A stretch of 64,000 nt of DNA from assembly GCF_010091925.1 (NCBI RefSeq), contig NZ_WVID01000008.1, positions 233,398 through 297,397 on the forward strand. The letters run 5' to 3'. Below, one piece after another: positions 63,837 to 64,000 of the stretch. The stretch comes from Nostoc sp. B(2019) (GTDB lineage Bacteria; Cyanobacteriota; Cyanobacteriia; Cyanobacteriales; Nostocaceae). The position numbers were made by a program, and so were the translations under genes. The first letter of the stretch is position 1. Every line of letters begins with the position of its first letter. The notes below the pieces were generated by a model. That model had not been told where the DNA came from. It saw only the letters and a list, made by a program, of their open reading frames with translations, and made no database searches.

Positions 63837-64000
<164 letters not shown>

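Overview
The window is chromosomal DNA from a heterocyst-type (Nostoc/Anabaena-like) cyanobacterium. The evidence is very frequent HIP1 octamers (GCGATCGC), chlP geranylgeranyl reductase, an AcsF-type cyclase, a CemA/PxcA protein, COP23 and other cyanobacteria-restricted families, short heptamer repeats of Nostoc type, and many small dispersed palindromic repeats. Housekeeping genes are interspersed with accessory islands, and most transcription units hold one or two genes.

Layout. 0.2-4.3 kb: uvrB, then two unrelated Uma2-type genes with an orphan antitoxin and an echo of the uvrB 3' end between them. 4.3-9.0 kb: cysA, chlP, a pentapeptide/TPR secreted protein, a TenA-like protein. 9.0-12.0 kb is the strangest island: an IS4 transposase stub, a GC-rich glutathione S-transferase gene, an integron attC-like site whose core is split by a MITE, a divergent AcsF paralogue and a truncated LysR gene. 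12-21.8 kb: ilvD, small conserved genes, an MMADHC-like protein, a heme N-demethylase-like protein, a K+ channel, argD and a class-V aminotransferase. 21.9-27.7 kb, minus strand: a CheB/CheR-PAS pair around a G-run minisatellite, PPK2, a small membrane protein and pxcA. 27.9-34.1 kb: COP23 protein and a tandem family of secreted serine proteases (two with TPRs, one vestigial copy) invaded by a toxin-antitoxin pair and a MITE. 34.1-42.1 kb: a 21-bp tandem repeat, a Ser/Thr kinase with a PsbP-like domain, a GT2-TPR protein, higBA, an aspartate aminotransferase, an elaborate hairpin cluster and a class I aldolase. 42.2-44.4 kb: two truncated genes meeting at a junction, then a proline-rich membrane protein. 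44.8-50.0 kb: FdhF-like oxidoreductase with fdhD, two VOC proteins and an RbgA-like GTPase. 50.0-58.8 kb: VanZ-LamG protein, FHA-GAF-adenylate cyclase, the succinate-semialdehyde dehydrogenase/2-oxoglutarate decarboxylase pair that closes the cyanobacterial TCA cycle, a lysozyme-like protein and a DUF4870 protein. 58.9-62.8 kb, minus strand: DUF1822 gene with a sigma factor carrying one in-frame amber codon, a small protein and a polysaccharide deacetylase. 63.0-64.0 kb: a broken IS630 transposase, then 5S and the 3' end of 23S rRNA on the minus strand.

Functional links that can be supported are SSADH with 2-OGDC, fdhF-like with fdhD, cheB with cheR, sigma factor with DUF1822, and the two complete toxin-antitoxin pairs. 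The main hunting result is the 9.0-10.2 kb island: a foreign GC-rich gene next to a quasi-palindrome that reads as an integron attC site once a 152-bp MITE and its 3-bp target duplication are removed. Second is the sigma factor with a TGG-to-TAG-like interruption. All assignments come from reading the sequence and from knowledge of the families; no database search was run.
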